Shown here: positions 1-8,693 of the stretch, piece by piece | Numbering within the stretch: the stretch's first letter is position 1 | How the letters are laid out: each line of letters starts with the position of its first letter | Assembly (NCBI GenBank): GCA_963711725.1 | Contig: CAVQFO010000038.1 | Span: forward strand, 1-25,312 | Length of the DNA: 25,312 nt | Direction of reading: 5' to 3' | Source: CAVQFO01 sp963711725 | Lineage (GTDB): Bacteria; Pseudomonadota; Gammaproteobacteria; Nitrococcales; Aquisalimonadaceae | Position numbers and translations under genes: made by a program | Notes under the pieces: model-generated | What the model was told of the DNA's origin: nothing | Database searches by the model: none | The model's input: the letters and a program-made list of their open reading frames with translations, nothing else

Positions 1-1068
1 CGCGCTGTGGGGGCGGGTGTCGCCCTTGGCGGCGCAGTAGGCCAGGGTGCAGCCCAGCAGCGTGCCGCCCAGGCAGTAGCCGACCATGTTGATCTCGGAT
101 TCGCCGGTGATGCCTTCCACCACGTTCAGCGCCGTCATGGGGCCTTCCAGCAGGTAGTCGTCAAAGGCCTTGTCGGCCAGCTCCGGGGTGGGGTTGCGCC
201 AGGAGATGACGAATACCGTATGGCCCTGGTCCACCAGTGCCTTGATTACCGAATTCTTGGGCTGGAGATCCAGGATGTAGTACTTGTTGATCCATGGCGG
301 AATGATGATCATCGGCCGCTTGTGCACGGTTTCCGTGGTGGCTTCGTACTGGATCAGTTGCATCAGCTCGTTCTGGTAGACCACCTTGCCGGGTGTCACC
401 GCCAGGTCCTTGCCCACGGAAAATGCTTCCGGGTGGGTCATGCGGATGCGCAGCTCGCCGTTGCCGCGTTCCAGATCCTCCAATAGCTTCTGCAGGCCGT
501 TGAGCAGATTGCGTCCGCCGGTCTCGGCGGTCTTCCTGAGCACTTCGGGATTGGTCGCGACGAAGTTCGTGGGCGAAAGCGCGTTGACGAACTGCCGGGT
601 ATAGAAATCCACCTTGCGGGCGGTCTTCTCGTCCATGCCGTCGACGTTGCGCACGGAGGTGTGGATGTAGTCGGCGGTGAGCAGGTAGGACTGCTTGATG
701 AAATCGAACAGCGGATTCTCTTCCCAGGATTCGTGGCGAAACCGCTTGTCGTCGTCGGCCGGTTCGACCAGCGGTTCCGCGTCCACGCCCATCATCCGCA
801 TGGCGGTGTTCTGCATCAATGCCATGTAATCCCGCCAGTACGACATCTGCGCCGTGACGAGCGCCACCGGGTCCGTCATCAGGCGGCCGTAGAGGTCCTG
901 GAAGAGTTTGCTCATCTGAACCGCATCGTTCAGCGAGATGCGATCCAGCGACTGCTGCCGGGTGAGGAAGTCCTGTACCAGTTTTTGGCTCTTGCCGGTG
1001 ATATCCACCAGCGCACGGGAAAGTTCCACCGGGTCGTAGTCGGGGGCCTGACTGTCCGAAGTGCTCAT
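1..1068 (-). CDS. phaC: Class I poly(3-hydroxyalkanoate) synthase, N-terminal 356 residues (3' end outside window)
   Basis: Polymerises (R)-3-hydroxyacyl-CoA into polyhydroxyalkanoate on the surface of cytoplasmic granules. Read on the minus strand it gives 356 uninterrupted codons. The lipase-like box GYCLGGT places the nucleophilic Cys near residue 332, and the preceding WRNPTPELADK and IPPWINKYYILDL segments are typical of PhaC. Some 330 residues ahead of the catalytic Cys fit the class I/II form (about 560-600 aa), not the short class III PhaC that needs PhaE. The catalytic Asp and His would lie beyond the window edge. I prefer the ATG at 1068 because AAGGA lies about 10 nt upstream; the in-frame ATG at 1080 would have almost no spacer. 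The enzyme could use 3-hydroxyacyl-CoA made by the catabolic island at 10.4-16.8 kb, but that link is inference. Its reading frame is clean, unlike its neighbours. Confidence 0.95.
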   Translation of the reverse strand, partial: MSTSDSQAPDYDPVELSRALVDITGKSQKLVQDFLTRQQSLDRISLNDAVQMSKLFQDLYGRLMTDPVALVTAQMSYWRDYMALMQNTAMRMMGVDAEPLVEPADDDKRFRHESWEENPLFDFIKQSYLLTADYIHTSVRNVDGMDEKTARKVDFYTRQFVNALSPTNFVATNPEVLRKTAETGGRNLLNGLQKLLEDLERGNGELRIRMTHPEAFSVGKDLAVTPGKVVYQNELMQLIQYEATTETVHKRPMIIIPPWINKYYILDLQPKNSVIKALVDQGHTVFVISWRNPTPELADKAFDDYLLEGPMTALNVVEGITGESEINMVGYCLGGTLLGCTLAYCAAKGDTRPHSA

Positions 1069-1552
1069 AAGTGGGTTCATCCTTATCCGTGGTGAAGGAG
1101 GCGTCGACTGGCTTATCCAGCCACGTGACAAGTCAGTCGTTCTATGAGGCAGCGCCAACTAAGGACCATGCGGGCGGCGCCCCGTTGCCCAATGAGGCGA
1201 TGGCCGCTTGGCGTACTCCCTAAAGCGTCGCAAACGGTATCGACCTCCTTCGTCGCAGGGAGTGGACGGCTTCTCTTTAAGGAGGACGCTCATCCCGTCA
1301 CCTCGGCCGCGTTCATTCCTCGAGAGCCGGCGTGGTAGGCGCGCCGCCGTACGTCGTCGTTCTAGGTGAGCCGCGGCGCGGCGACGCCCAGGTCAGCTTC
1401 TCGGCATAACCAGAAGGGCTCGACCCTTCTTGGCCCCTGCGCAGTGGTGCGCCGCCGGGCCACGGTCGACGGCTACGCGGCGGGAGCCGCGCCTACCGAG
1501 ATGACCAAGACGGACCTTGAGCCAGTAATCGACGTGATTCGTAAACTACTCC
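1069..1552. other. Gene-free stretch between phaC and the broken histidine phosphatase
   Basis: No frame on either strand gives a recognisable protein. It presumably carries the phaC promoter on the minus strand, but I could not pick convincing -35/-10 boxes. A 7-bp hairpin (AGAAGGG 1412-1418, loop CTCGA, CCCTTCT 1424-1430) lies downstream of the minus-strand phosphatase gene and could be a weak terminator; it has no T-tract. Confidence 0.4.
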
Positions 1553-2121
1553 TTAGACTTCCGCCGGTGAGATCCTTGCCATCCCGCGTTCCACCAACTT
1601 CCAGGCTGCTGGCGGTCGACGCGCAGTCCGGTACAACGGGACGGGGATCACATAAACAGCTGACCACCCGCGAGTCACCACCAGCGGCGCCCGCCGCCGC
1701 GTTGATCGCAATGAAATGGGTGACCGCGACGGTGTCGTGCTGGCGTTGGGCGGCCACAGCTGGACCAGCTGAGCCCGCCAGTCCCAAGGAGAGAGGAGAG
1801 CGTGTCGAGGTCCGGCCACGAGCAGGCCCATGAGCTTCTTCGCGGCCCATGGCCGCAGGCGTGCAGCTCTTCGCTGGGCGAGGGGACTTCGCTAACCATG
1901 CTCGAATCCGGGTTGCCGGTCTGCCGCAGCTCGCGGCCAGCGGCGCGGCGGTCTCCCGGGTTCGGGTCAGGGGCTGACGATCGGCTCCGGGAGGCAGATG
2001 GGCGCGAGCGCCTCGCAGCAGCTACCGCCTGCCGGTTCCCGGTATCGTCGAGTCCGGGGTCGGGGTAGGGAGCGCGGCGGCCGCCGCGCGGCCGTGGCGC
2101 ATCAGATACAAGGTCGGCACG
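1553..2121 (-). pseudogene. Histidine phosphatase family protein, reading frame broken several times
   Basis: Pieces of one histidine phosphatase (phosphoglycerate-mutase-like fold) appear in order across all three minus-strand frames. They are: an N-terminal TLYLMRHGRAAA with the RHG catalytic motif just after a GTG at 2121; DPGLDDTGNRQAVAAA; LTRTRETAAPLAA, the family's substrate-side motif; SEVPSPSEELHA; LLSPWDWRAQLV; VAVTHFIAINAAAGAAGGDSRVV with the second catalytic His; and a C-terminal KLVERGMARISPAEV before a stop at 1553. At least five shifts are needed to join them. Both catalytic histidines survive, so sequence error or very recent decay is as likely as an old pseudogene. The start and exact joins are uncertain. 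The substrate is unknown. It is distinct from the intact histidine phosphatase at 13784-14506. Confidence 0.65.
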
Positions 2122-2333
2122 GTGCAATTACTCCGTGGCTGGAGCCAGCTGGGCAAGGCCGCATTGCCGGTCAAGCGGGTCTGGATTGACGGCCGCGCGG
2201 CGAGACGGCAGCAGGCGCCTGCGCCGGTCCTCGCCTGGGGATAGGGCCAGGATGGCCTAGGATGCTCCTGGACTGTGTCTTTGTCCGGCAATTAGGGTCT
2301 ATGCGGGGAGTGAAGGGACAAGAGCGCCTGGCA

Positions 2334-3213
2334 ATGGCTTCCAAACCATCGCAGATCCTCGAAGACGTCCCAGACCTCGTACCGCGAGAACCTCTTTCAG
2401 CAAATCCTCCAGGGCAAGGGCGAGATAGAGCATCCCACCGGCGGCCTTCTCCTGTCGGGGTTGTCGGCCGCATGGATATCGGGTTCAGCACGTTCCTGAT
2501 GGCAGTGATGCTGACATTGGTAGAAGATCAGCTGCCGCCGGCCATCGTTGAGCTGCTAGTGGCGAGATGTACGCGGTGGGGTTCATCTTCGTGCGTGTCG
2601 GGCGCTCGGAGCTGTTCACCGAGCACGCCGCCTGGCGGTCTTCCCGCTGCTGGCCCGGCGCACCAGTTTCTCGCCGTAGGCCGCAGTGTGGGCTAGTGTA
2701 CGTGTCGAATTCGTCGGTGTCGCGATCTTTCGCGATATTGGCGGTCTATGTGGGCTCCAAGCTGAGCGTGCGGAGCCCAGTCCTCGGCAAGTCGCCGCGG
2801 GAATGGTGAGAGTCGACAATTCCACCATTCTGCTCTCGGCGGTGCTCGCCGGCTGGTTGATGGGCTTGCTGTCCTGGCTGATAAAGGCGGCTCGGGACAC
2901 CATCAGCCAAGTGGTTATTGTCTGGTTCATTACGTCGGTGATCGGCCTGAGCCACTTACATCGCAGCATTGTGGGCACGGTGGAGGTGGTCGCGGGCCTG
3001 TGGAGTTCTTCGGGCATCCCGGTGCGGGAATTGTTTCGATTCCTGCTCTGGGCCACTCTGGGAAACGCCTTGGGAAGCGGCCTGTTCGTGGCTCTGATCC
3101 AATCTCAGCCATTCCGCCAAACCCAGCGGCGACGCCCGCGATCCGGACATAGAGGAAGAAGCCGTCGGACGCGGCATCAGCGCGACGTCCGCTCGAGTGA
3201 GCAGGACGAATGA
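2334..3213 (+). pseudogene. Formate/nitrite transporter (FNT) family protein, YfdC-like, reading frame broken
   Basis: Integral-membrane channel or transporter family (FocA/NirC/YfdC fold, six helices). The pieces in order, spread over the three plus frames, are: YRENLFQQILQGKGEIEHPTG then LLLSG, and MDIGFSTFLMAVMLTL (first helix region); YAVGFIFVRVGRSELFTEH (the conserved GRSELFTE motif of the YfdC branch); LAVFPLLARR; WASVRVEFVGVAIF; and a long intact C-terminal piece with STILLSAVLAGWLMGLLSWL, VWFITSVIGLSHLHRSIVG and LLWATLGNALGSGLFVALI. At least four shifts and one in-frame stop separate them. The ATG at 2334 is a guess. The end is also uncertain because a different frame after about 3110 gives an acidic tail. 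Substrate cannot be told from this. It may be a decayed gene or a poorly sequenced intact one. Confidence 0.75.
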
Positions 3214-3339
3214 AGGGCTTCGCGCGGTCTTCCGCATCCTCGTAAATACCCTTTGGCTAGTGTTGAATTCGCGCCGACTCCGCCCAGCGAGTGGCTTTGT
3301 CAACGATTGTTCGAGACGAACACGCCCTGGGAGGACTGA

Positions 3340-4281
3340 ATGGAGCACAGGACTGGTCACGGACTGTTACGCCACGGGTGGCGGTTGTGCGTGGGACTCC
3401 TGTTCTCCTTGTCGGGCTCGTCATTCGGTGGGCCTGGCTGCTGGGAGATGCGCCACCAGGGCCTGGCCGACGCTGTCGCCCGATGGGCGGTGGCGCTGGC
3501 GGAGCGGGATCTTCTGATATTCGTTCCCTGCGTGACTCTGGTCGTGGTTGTGCCGTGTTCGTGCTCACGGCCTGGGTGGTGATTCGGTTTCGCAAGGGCG
3601 ATGCCGAGGGGCCTGCAGGCCGCACTGGACCTATTCCAAACGCATCGATCTGGCGATCTGGCTTACCGCGTCGGCGGCGGCGGTGGTCATCGGGATCCCA
3701 TCTGGATCGCCACCTTCCGGCTCGATCCCTACCAGCCGGTGGGGCCGGCGAAGGATACCCTGCGGGTACAGGTGATCGCCGAGGACTGGAAGTGGGTGTT
3801 CATCTATCCGCAACAGCACATCGCGACGGTCAACGAACTGGTCTTCCCGGTCGGCCGTTCGCTGCGGCTCCAGATCACCTCCGACACGGTGATGAACGCC
3901 CTCTTCATCCCGGGCCTGACCAGTCAGATTTACGCCATGGCCGGCATGGAAACCCATTTGAACGCCGTTGCGGACAAGCCTGCCACGTTTGTGGGGCGCA
4001 ACGCGCAGTTCAGCGGCAAGGGCTTCCCGCAGCAGCATTTTCTGGCGCATGCCGTCAGCCCGGCGGATTTTCGGCAGTGGGTCGATAAGGTCAGGAGCTC
4101 CACCAAACGGCTGGACGAAGAGACCTACGACGAACTGCGCCGGCCCAGCAAGGACGTGCCGGTGACGTACTACTCCGACGTCACCCCGGGACTGTTCGAC
4201 CGAACGATTGCCAGCTATCGGCGCTCTCCCTCCAGCAAGTGGACGGCGGGGCGTCAGGCACATGGCCGGGGAGATCACTGA
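3340..4281 (+). CDS. cyoA: Cytochrome bo3 ubiquinol oxidase subunit II (frameshifted in its N-terminal third)
   Basis: Subunit II of the heme-copper quinol oxidase in the cytoplasmic membrane. ATG 3340 follows a GGGAGGA ribosome site by about 5 nt. Frame 1 gives a hydrophobic leader and helix (ERDLLIFVPCVTLVVVVP). The chain continues in other frames with VFVLTAWVVIRFRKGDAEG, then YSKRIDLAIWLTASAAAVV, then IWIATFRLDPYQPV, after which the periplasmic cupredoxin domain is intact to the stop at 4281. This needs three shifts, near 3550, 3630 and 3700. The cupredoxin domain shows EDWKWVFIYPQQ and PGLTSQIYAMAGM, but at the Cu(A) loop the Cys/His ligands of cytochrome c oxidases are absent (AQFSGKGFPQQHF). 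That marks a quinol oxidase. The stop overlaps the cyoB start (TGATG). If the indels are real, no functional subunit II would be made from this copy. Confidence 0.9.
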
Positions 4282-6242
4282 TGCTCGGAAAGCTCTCCAT
4301 CAATGCCCTGCCGTTCTATAGCCCCATTGCCTTTGGCGCGGGCCTGTTCGTGGTGCTCTCCGCGCTGGCCGTGGTGCTGCTTATCACTTGGCTGGGCAAG
4401 TGGCGTTATCTGTCGTCCGAGTGGTTGACCAGCGTCGATCGCCGAAATCGGAATCATGTACATCGTGCTGGCCCTGGTGATGCTGGTGCGGGGGTTTGCC
4501 GACGCCATCATGATGCGCAGCCAGCAGGCCATCGCGCTGCACTCCCAGGGCTATCTGCCGCCGGAGCATTTCAACCAGGTGTTTTCGTCCCACGGCACCA
4601 TCATGGTCTTCTTCATGGCCATGCCGTTTCTCACGGGCCTGATCAACATCGTCACACCCCAGCAGATCGGCACACGGGACATCGCCTTTCCCTTCCTCAA
4701 TTCCGTGAGCCTTGGCCTGACGGCTGCCGGGGCGGCCCTGGTGATGATTTCCCTGGTCCTGGGCAAGTTCTCCACTGCCGGATGGAGTGGTTATCCCCCG
4801 TTTTCGGAGCTGAGGTACAACCCGGGCGTGGGCGTGGACTACTGGATCTGGTCGATTTCATCGCCGGGCTGGGCTCCACGTTCACCGGGATCAATTTCGT
4901 GGTGACCATCCTGAAGAGGCGGGCACCGGGGATGACATTGATGCGCATGCCGCTGTTCAGCTGGACCGCGCTGATCACCAGCCTGCTCATGTTGTTTGCC
5001 TTTCCCGCGCTTACCGTGGCGACGGGGTTGTTGGGCCTGGACCGCTATCTGGGAATGCACTTCTTCACCAATGGCGGCGGCGGCGACATGATGAACTTCA
5101 TCAATCTGTTCTGGACCTGGGGCCATCCGGAGGTCTACATCCTCATCCTGCCGGCATTCGGCGTGTTCTCCGAGGTGTTCTGCGCTTTTTCGGCAAAGAA
5201 ACTGTTCGGCTACCGTTCGCTGGTGTACTCCACCGTGAGCATCGGCTTGCTGTCGTTTCTGGTGTGGCTGCACCATTTCTTCACCATGGGCGCCAGCGCC
5301 CACGTGAACGCATTCTTCGGCATGATGACCATCCTCATCGGCGTCCCCACCGGCGTGAAGATCTACGACTGGATTTTTACCATGTACCGTGGCCGGGTGC
5401 GCCTGGCCTCGCCCATGTACTGGGCCCTGGGTTTCATCGTCACTTTCGTGATCGGCGGTTTGACCGGCATATTGCTGGCCGTGCCGCCGGTGGACTACGT
5501 GGTGCACAACACCACCTTCCTGGTGGCGCATTTCCACAACATGCTGATTCCCGGCGCACTCTTTGGCTACCTGTGCGGTTACATGTTCTGGTTCCCAAAG
5601 GCATTCGGCTTCCGGCTGAGCGAGCGCTGGGGCAAGGCAGCGTTCTGGGCCTGGATCATCGGTTTTTACCTCGCCTTCATGCCGTTGTACGCCCTGGGGC
5701 TCAAGGGCATGCCACGGCGCATGGAGAGCTATGACATGGCCAGTTGGCAGCCGTGGCTGATCGTGGCCGAAGTGGGGGCCGTATTCGTGCTTCTGGGCAT
5801 CGTCCTGCTGGCGGTCCAGCTCTACGTGAGCATCCGGAATCGGGATTCCCTGCGGGACGAGACCGGCGATCCCTGGGATGCCCGCACCCTGGATTGGGCC
5901 ACCGCCTCGCCGCCGGCGCACTACAATTTCGCGCGCATACCGGAGGTTCACGACCGCGATGAATTGGCCTGGCGCAAGGAACATGATTACCGCCCGCCCG
6001 AGGATCAGGAATACGAGCCCATCGTCATGCCCAAGGACACCGGCGCGGGCGCCATCATCGGTGCGCTGTCCTTCGTCTTCGGTTTCAGCATGATCTGGCA
6101 CATCTGGTGGCTCGCCATCGTCAGCCTGGTGGGGATCGTGGGCGTGGTCGTGGTGCGCGCCTTCAATGACGACGACCACGAGGTGATCTCCGCGGAGGAG
6201 GTGGAAAGGATCGAACGGCAACGAGAGGTCCGGTACGTCTGA
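4281..6242 (+). CDS. cyoB: Cytochrome bo3 ubiquinol oxidase subunit I (two compensating frame breaks)
   Basis: Catalytic subunit that reduces O2 to water and pumps protons. It starts at ATG 4281, overlapping the cyoA stop. Metal ligands visible by homology to E. coli CyoB are FSSHGTIMVFFMAMP (low-spin heme His), HPEVYILILPAFG (Cu(B) His and cross-linked Tyr), WLHHFFTMG (two Cu(B) His) and VAHFHNMLIPG (both heme His). The open frame runs through, but from about 4440 to 4850 it reads nonsense (RRHHDAQPAGHR). The true sequence there (MYIVLALVMLVRGFADA to VGVDYWIW) lies in another frame. The two shifts cancel, so the overall length looks normal at about 650 aa. A simple gene caller would report an intact gene with a scrambled stretch of about 135 residues. 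The C-terminal two-helix extension typical of CyoB is present. Confidence 0.95.
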   Translation: MLGKLSINALPFYSPIAFGAGLFVVLSALAVVLLITWLGKWRYLSSEWLTSVDRRNRNHVHRAGPGDAGAGVCRRHHDAQPAGHRAALPGLSAAGAFQPGVFVPRHHHGLLHGHAVSHGPDQHRHTPADRHTGHRLSLPQFREPWPDGCRGGPGDDFPGPGQVLHCRMEWLSPVFGAEVQPGRGRGLLDLVDFIAGLGSTFTGINFVVTILKRRAPGMTLMRMPLFSWTALITSLLMLFAFPALTVATGLLGLDRYLGMHFFTNGGGGDMMNFINLFWTWGHPEVYILILPAFGVFSEVFCAFSAKKLFGYRSLVYSTVSIGLLSFLVWLHHFFTMGASAHVNAFFGMMTILIGVPTGVKIYDWIFTMYRGRVRLASPMYWALGFIVTFVIGGLTGILLAVPPVDYVVHNTTFLVAHFHNMLIPGALFGYLCGYMFWFPKAFGFRLSERWGKAAFWAWIIGFYLAFMPLYALGLKGMPRRMESYDMASWQPWLIVAEVGAVFVLLGIVLLAVQLYVSIRNRDSLRDETGDPWDARTLDWATASPPAHYNFARIPEVHDRDELAWRKEHDYRPPEDQEYEPIVMPKDTGAGAIIGALSFVFGFSMIWHIWWLAIVSLVGIVGVVVVRAFNDDDHEVISAEEVERIERQREVRYV

Positions 6243-6874
6243 TGGCCACTCAAGCACAGTCGCAAGCGGCGACGGGAGACCATGAAGCGCTGATCGCACG
6301 TTTCAAGGCGGGCGTGCGCAGGGAGCGGGAGTACGGCTTCTGGCTGTACCTGATGAGTGATGCGGTGATCTTCGCCCTGTTGTTCGCCACCTACGTGGTC
6401 ATGGTGGGGCGAATCGCCAACGCGCCACCGCCCGGCGAGCTGTTTCACCTGCAACACACCTTCTACGAGACCACCTGCCTGCTGCTGAGTACGCTGACGT
6501 TCTCCTTCGCGCGCCATATGGCGGCCAAGGGCAGCCGGGGCGGGACGTTGGCGTGGCTTGCCGTGACCTTCTTGCTGGGTCTTGGTTTCGTTTTTCTGGA
6601 GGTGAAGGAGTTCAGCGACATGATCAGCAAGGGCGCCGAGCCCTCCCGCAGTGGTGCGCTGTCCGCCTTCTTCACGCTGGTGGGAACCCACGGCATGCAT
6701 GTGAGTTCCGGCCTGGTCTGGATTGTGGTGATGAGCGTGCAACTGCTGGTGCAGGGCGTCACCGAGTCGGTGGTCTCGCGCCTGGAACGCCTGGGCATGT
6801 TCTGGCATTTCCTGGACGTCATCTGGATTGTGATCATTTCCGTGGTCTACCTTCCCGGAGGGTTCTTCAAATGA
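6242..6874 (+). CDS. cyoC: Cytochrome bo3 ubiquinol oxidase subunit III
   Basis: A 210-aa membrane protein of the heme-copper oxidase subunit III family with about five helices, as in quinol oxidases (cytochrome c oxidase subunit III usually has seven). The opening YGFWLYLMSDAVIFALLFATY, the central TLVGTHGMHVSSGLVWI and the closing FWHFLDVIWIVIISVVYL are the family's signature segments. Its start overlaps the cyoB stop (CTGATGG) and its stop overlaps cyoD (AAATGAG), which suggests translational coupling. It stabilises the core complex and does not carry redox centres. Frame intact. Confidence 0.96.
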   Translation: MATQAQSQAATGDHEALIARFKAGVRREREYGFWLYLMSDAVIFALLFATYVVMVGRIANAPPPGELFHLQHTFYETTCLLLSTLTFSFARHMAAKGSRGGTLAWLAVTFLLGLGFVFLEVKEFSDMISKGAEPSRSGALSAFFTLVGTHGMHVSSGLVWIVVMSVQLLVQGVTESVVSRLERLGMFWHFLDVIWIVIISVVYLPGGFFK

Positions 6875-7188
6875 GCGACAACGACTCCGTCCGGGAGCGC
6901 GGCATCCGGGGGCCGCTGATCGGATTCGCCGCCGCCGCCGTACTTACGATCATTCCGTTCGTCTTCGTCGTGACCCGGCCGTTCACCTTCGCCTGGACCC
7001 TGGTGATTATCGCGGTGTGTGCGGTGGTCCAGATTCTGGTGCACATGCGCTACTTCCTTCACGTGGACTTGAGCCCGTCCGCCCGTGACCGCTTGGTGGC
7101 CCTGGCCTTTGCCGGAACCATCCTGTTCCTGATGACCGGCGGAACCATCTGGATCGTCCTCGATCTGCATGCCCGCATGGTGTTTTAG
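6871..7188 (+). CDS. cyoD: Cytochrome bo3 ubiquinol oxidase subunit IV
   Basis: A 105-aa protein with three predicted membrane helices (residues about 17-37, 42-62 and 75-97). VQILVHMRYFLHVD is the signature of CyoD / prokaryotic cytochrome c oxidase subunit IV. It overlaps cyoC by 4 nt (ATGA) and closes the oxidase operon. Subunit IV assists Cu(B) assembly in E. coli; that role is taken from the family. No heme O synthase gene (cyoE) follows, unlike in E. coli, so farnesylation of heme must be encoded elsewhere. Confidence 0.94.
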   Translation: MSDNDSVRERGIRGPLIGFAAAAVLTIIPFVFVVTRPFTFAWTLVIIAVCAVVQILVHMRYFLHVDLSPSARDRLVALAFAGTILFLMTGGTIWIVLDLHARMVF

Positions 7189-7403
7189 GAGCCTGTCGAA
7201 CCCGGGATGAATCCGCTGCGCAAGCGGGGCAGCGATTCGATCCCCCCTGAGTTCGACTGGCCCCTGGGCGCGCCTGCACCTCGAATCGTCAAGCAACGAC
7301 ATCAGATAGTTCGCGGAAACTCGTCCCCTGGGGGCGCCCGACCCTTGATTCTTGAGGGAAAAGCTCACATAGCGGACTGCGGGGTTTGCGCAGGGACGAG
7401 GCT

Positions 7404-7409
7404 GGAGGG
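7404..7409 (+). promoter_or_regulatory. Ribosome binding site that sets the lpxD start
   Basis: GGAGGG lies 8 nt before ATG 7418. An in-frame TTG at 7415 is also possible but would leave only 5 nt, so ATG 7418 is preferred. Confidence 0.65.
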
Positions 7410-7417
7410 CTGAATTG

Positions 7418-8488
7418 ATGTCAAGTTTGTACACAACACTCGGTGAACTTGCGGAGCTGGTTGGCGCGCGCTTGATTGGCGAGCCCGGCACGCGGGTGGA
7501 CGGAGTGTCTACGTTGCGGCGGGCCGGACCCACGCAGGTTTGCTTCTGTTCCAGTGATCGCTATGCCGACGAACTGGCGACCACCCGGGCCGCCGCCGTG
7601 ATCGTCGATGAGGGCCGCGCCGAGAAGTGCCCGGTTGCGGCGTTGGTGGTGAAGAATCCGTATCACGCCTATGCAACCGTGGCTCAGCGGTTGCAGCCGC
7701 CGCGCCGACCAGCGCCCGGCATCCATCCCAGCGCCAGCGTCGCCGAGAGCGCCCGCGTCGCGCCCGATGTCCACGTGGGACCGAACGCCAGTATCGGGCC
7801 CGGTGCCCGGATCGCCACGGGCGTGGAAATCGGGGCAGGCGCCGTCGTGGAGGAAGGGGCGATGATCGGCCCCCAGTGCCGGCTCTATCCGGGCGTATTC
7901 ATCGGCGCCGGCTGTCTGCTGCGGCGGCGGGTGATTGTGCACGCCGGGGTGGTGATCGGCGCTGACGGATTCGGCTTCGCGCCGGGGGCGGATGGCTGGA
8001 AGAAAGTGCCTCAGCTTGGCGTGGTGCGCATCGGCAGCGATGTGGAGATCGGCGCGAATTCCACCATCGACCGGGGCGCCTTGGACGACACCGTGATCGG
8101 CGAAGGCGTGAAGATCGACAATCTGGTGCACATCGCCCACAACGTGCGTATCGGCGCCCATACGGTGATCGCGGGGGCGACGGTGGTGGCGGGTAGCGTG
8201 ACCATTGGCCGCAACTGCATGATCGGCGGCGCCAGCGCCATTACCGGCCATATCGAAATCACCGACGGTGTAACCGTGATGGGCATGACCGGAGTGACGC
8301 GATCCATACGCAAGCGCGGGGTTTACGCGTCTCCCATTCCGGCTCATCCCGCGCCGCAGTGGCGTCGCAACGCAGTGAGGTTCATGCAGCTGGACGAGAT
8401 GTATCGCCGGCTGCAGGAGCTGGAGCGGCGATTCGAGCGAGCAAACGCCGAGGTGGAAGCGCCCAGAATGTCCCGCCGGGCCCTTTGA
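7418..8488 (+). CDS. lpxD: UDP-3-O-(3-hydroxyacyl)glucosamine N-acyltransferase
   Basis: Transfers a 3-hydroxyacyl chain from acyl carrier protein to the 2-amino group of UDP-3-O-acylglucosamine, the third step of lipid A synthesis, in the cytoplasm. The 356-aa protein has the LpxD order: an N-terminal uridine-binding domain (residues about 1-100), then a left-handed beta-helix of hexapeptide repeats (for example SIGPGARIATGVEIGAGAVV), then a C-terminal helix (QLDEMYRRLQELERRFERA). The segment LVHIAHNVRIG carries the expected catalytic His at about residue 241, matching E. coli His239. ADGFGFAPGADGWKKVPQLG is the acyl-pocket region. It stands alone here, without bamA, skp, fabZ or lpxA, so it may be a second lpxD paralogue; only the rest of the genome can tell. 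Confidence 0.95.
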   Translation: MSSLYTTLGELAELVGARLIGEPGTRVDGVSTLRRAGPTQVCFCSSDRYADELATTRAAAVIVDEGRAEKCPVAALVVKNPYHAYATVAQRLQPPRRPAPGIHPSASVAESARVAPDVHVGPNASIGPGARIATGVEIGAGAVVEEGAMIGPQCRLYPGVFIGAGCLLRRRVIVHAGVVIGADGFGFAPGADGWKKVPQLGVVRIGSDVEIGANSTIDRGALDDTVIGEGVKIDNLVHIAHNVRIGAHTVIAGATVVAGSVTIGRNCMIGGASAITGHIEITDGVTVMGMTGVTRSIRKRGVYASPIPAHPAPQWRRNAVRFMQLDEMYRRLQELERRFERANAEVEAPRMSRRAL

Positions 8489-8693
8489 ACGCCGCTGGCC
8501 GGTCGCTGCGGGCATATACCCTGTTGTTTCAGCGAGCGTTTTCCGCGTTTTTTGCTGAAAGAGTCTCGTTTATGGCCTTCCAGTCGCTATATAGATAAAG
8601 GGACGCATGAATCCACGGGTGTTCGTGTAGCCCGAGGCGCTCTTGAGGCCCGAACCTCCATGGGCGACGTGCGAAGCCACAAAAGAGGCCGGC

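Noticed and set aside
4839..6299. 486-aa open frame on the minus strand across cyoB
   Set aside because: His/Gln/Arg-rich shadow of a clearly coding plus-strand gene with conserved metal-ligand motifs; no ribosome site or domain.
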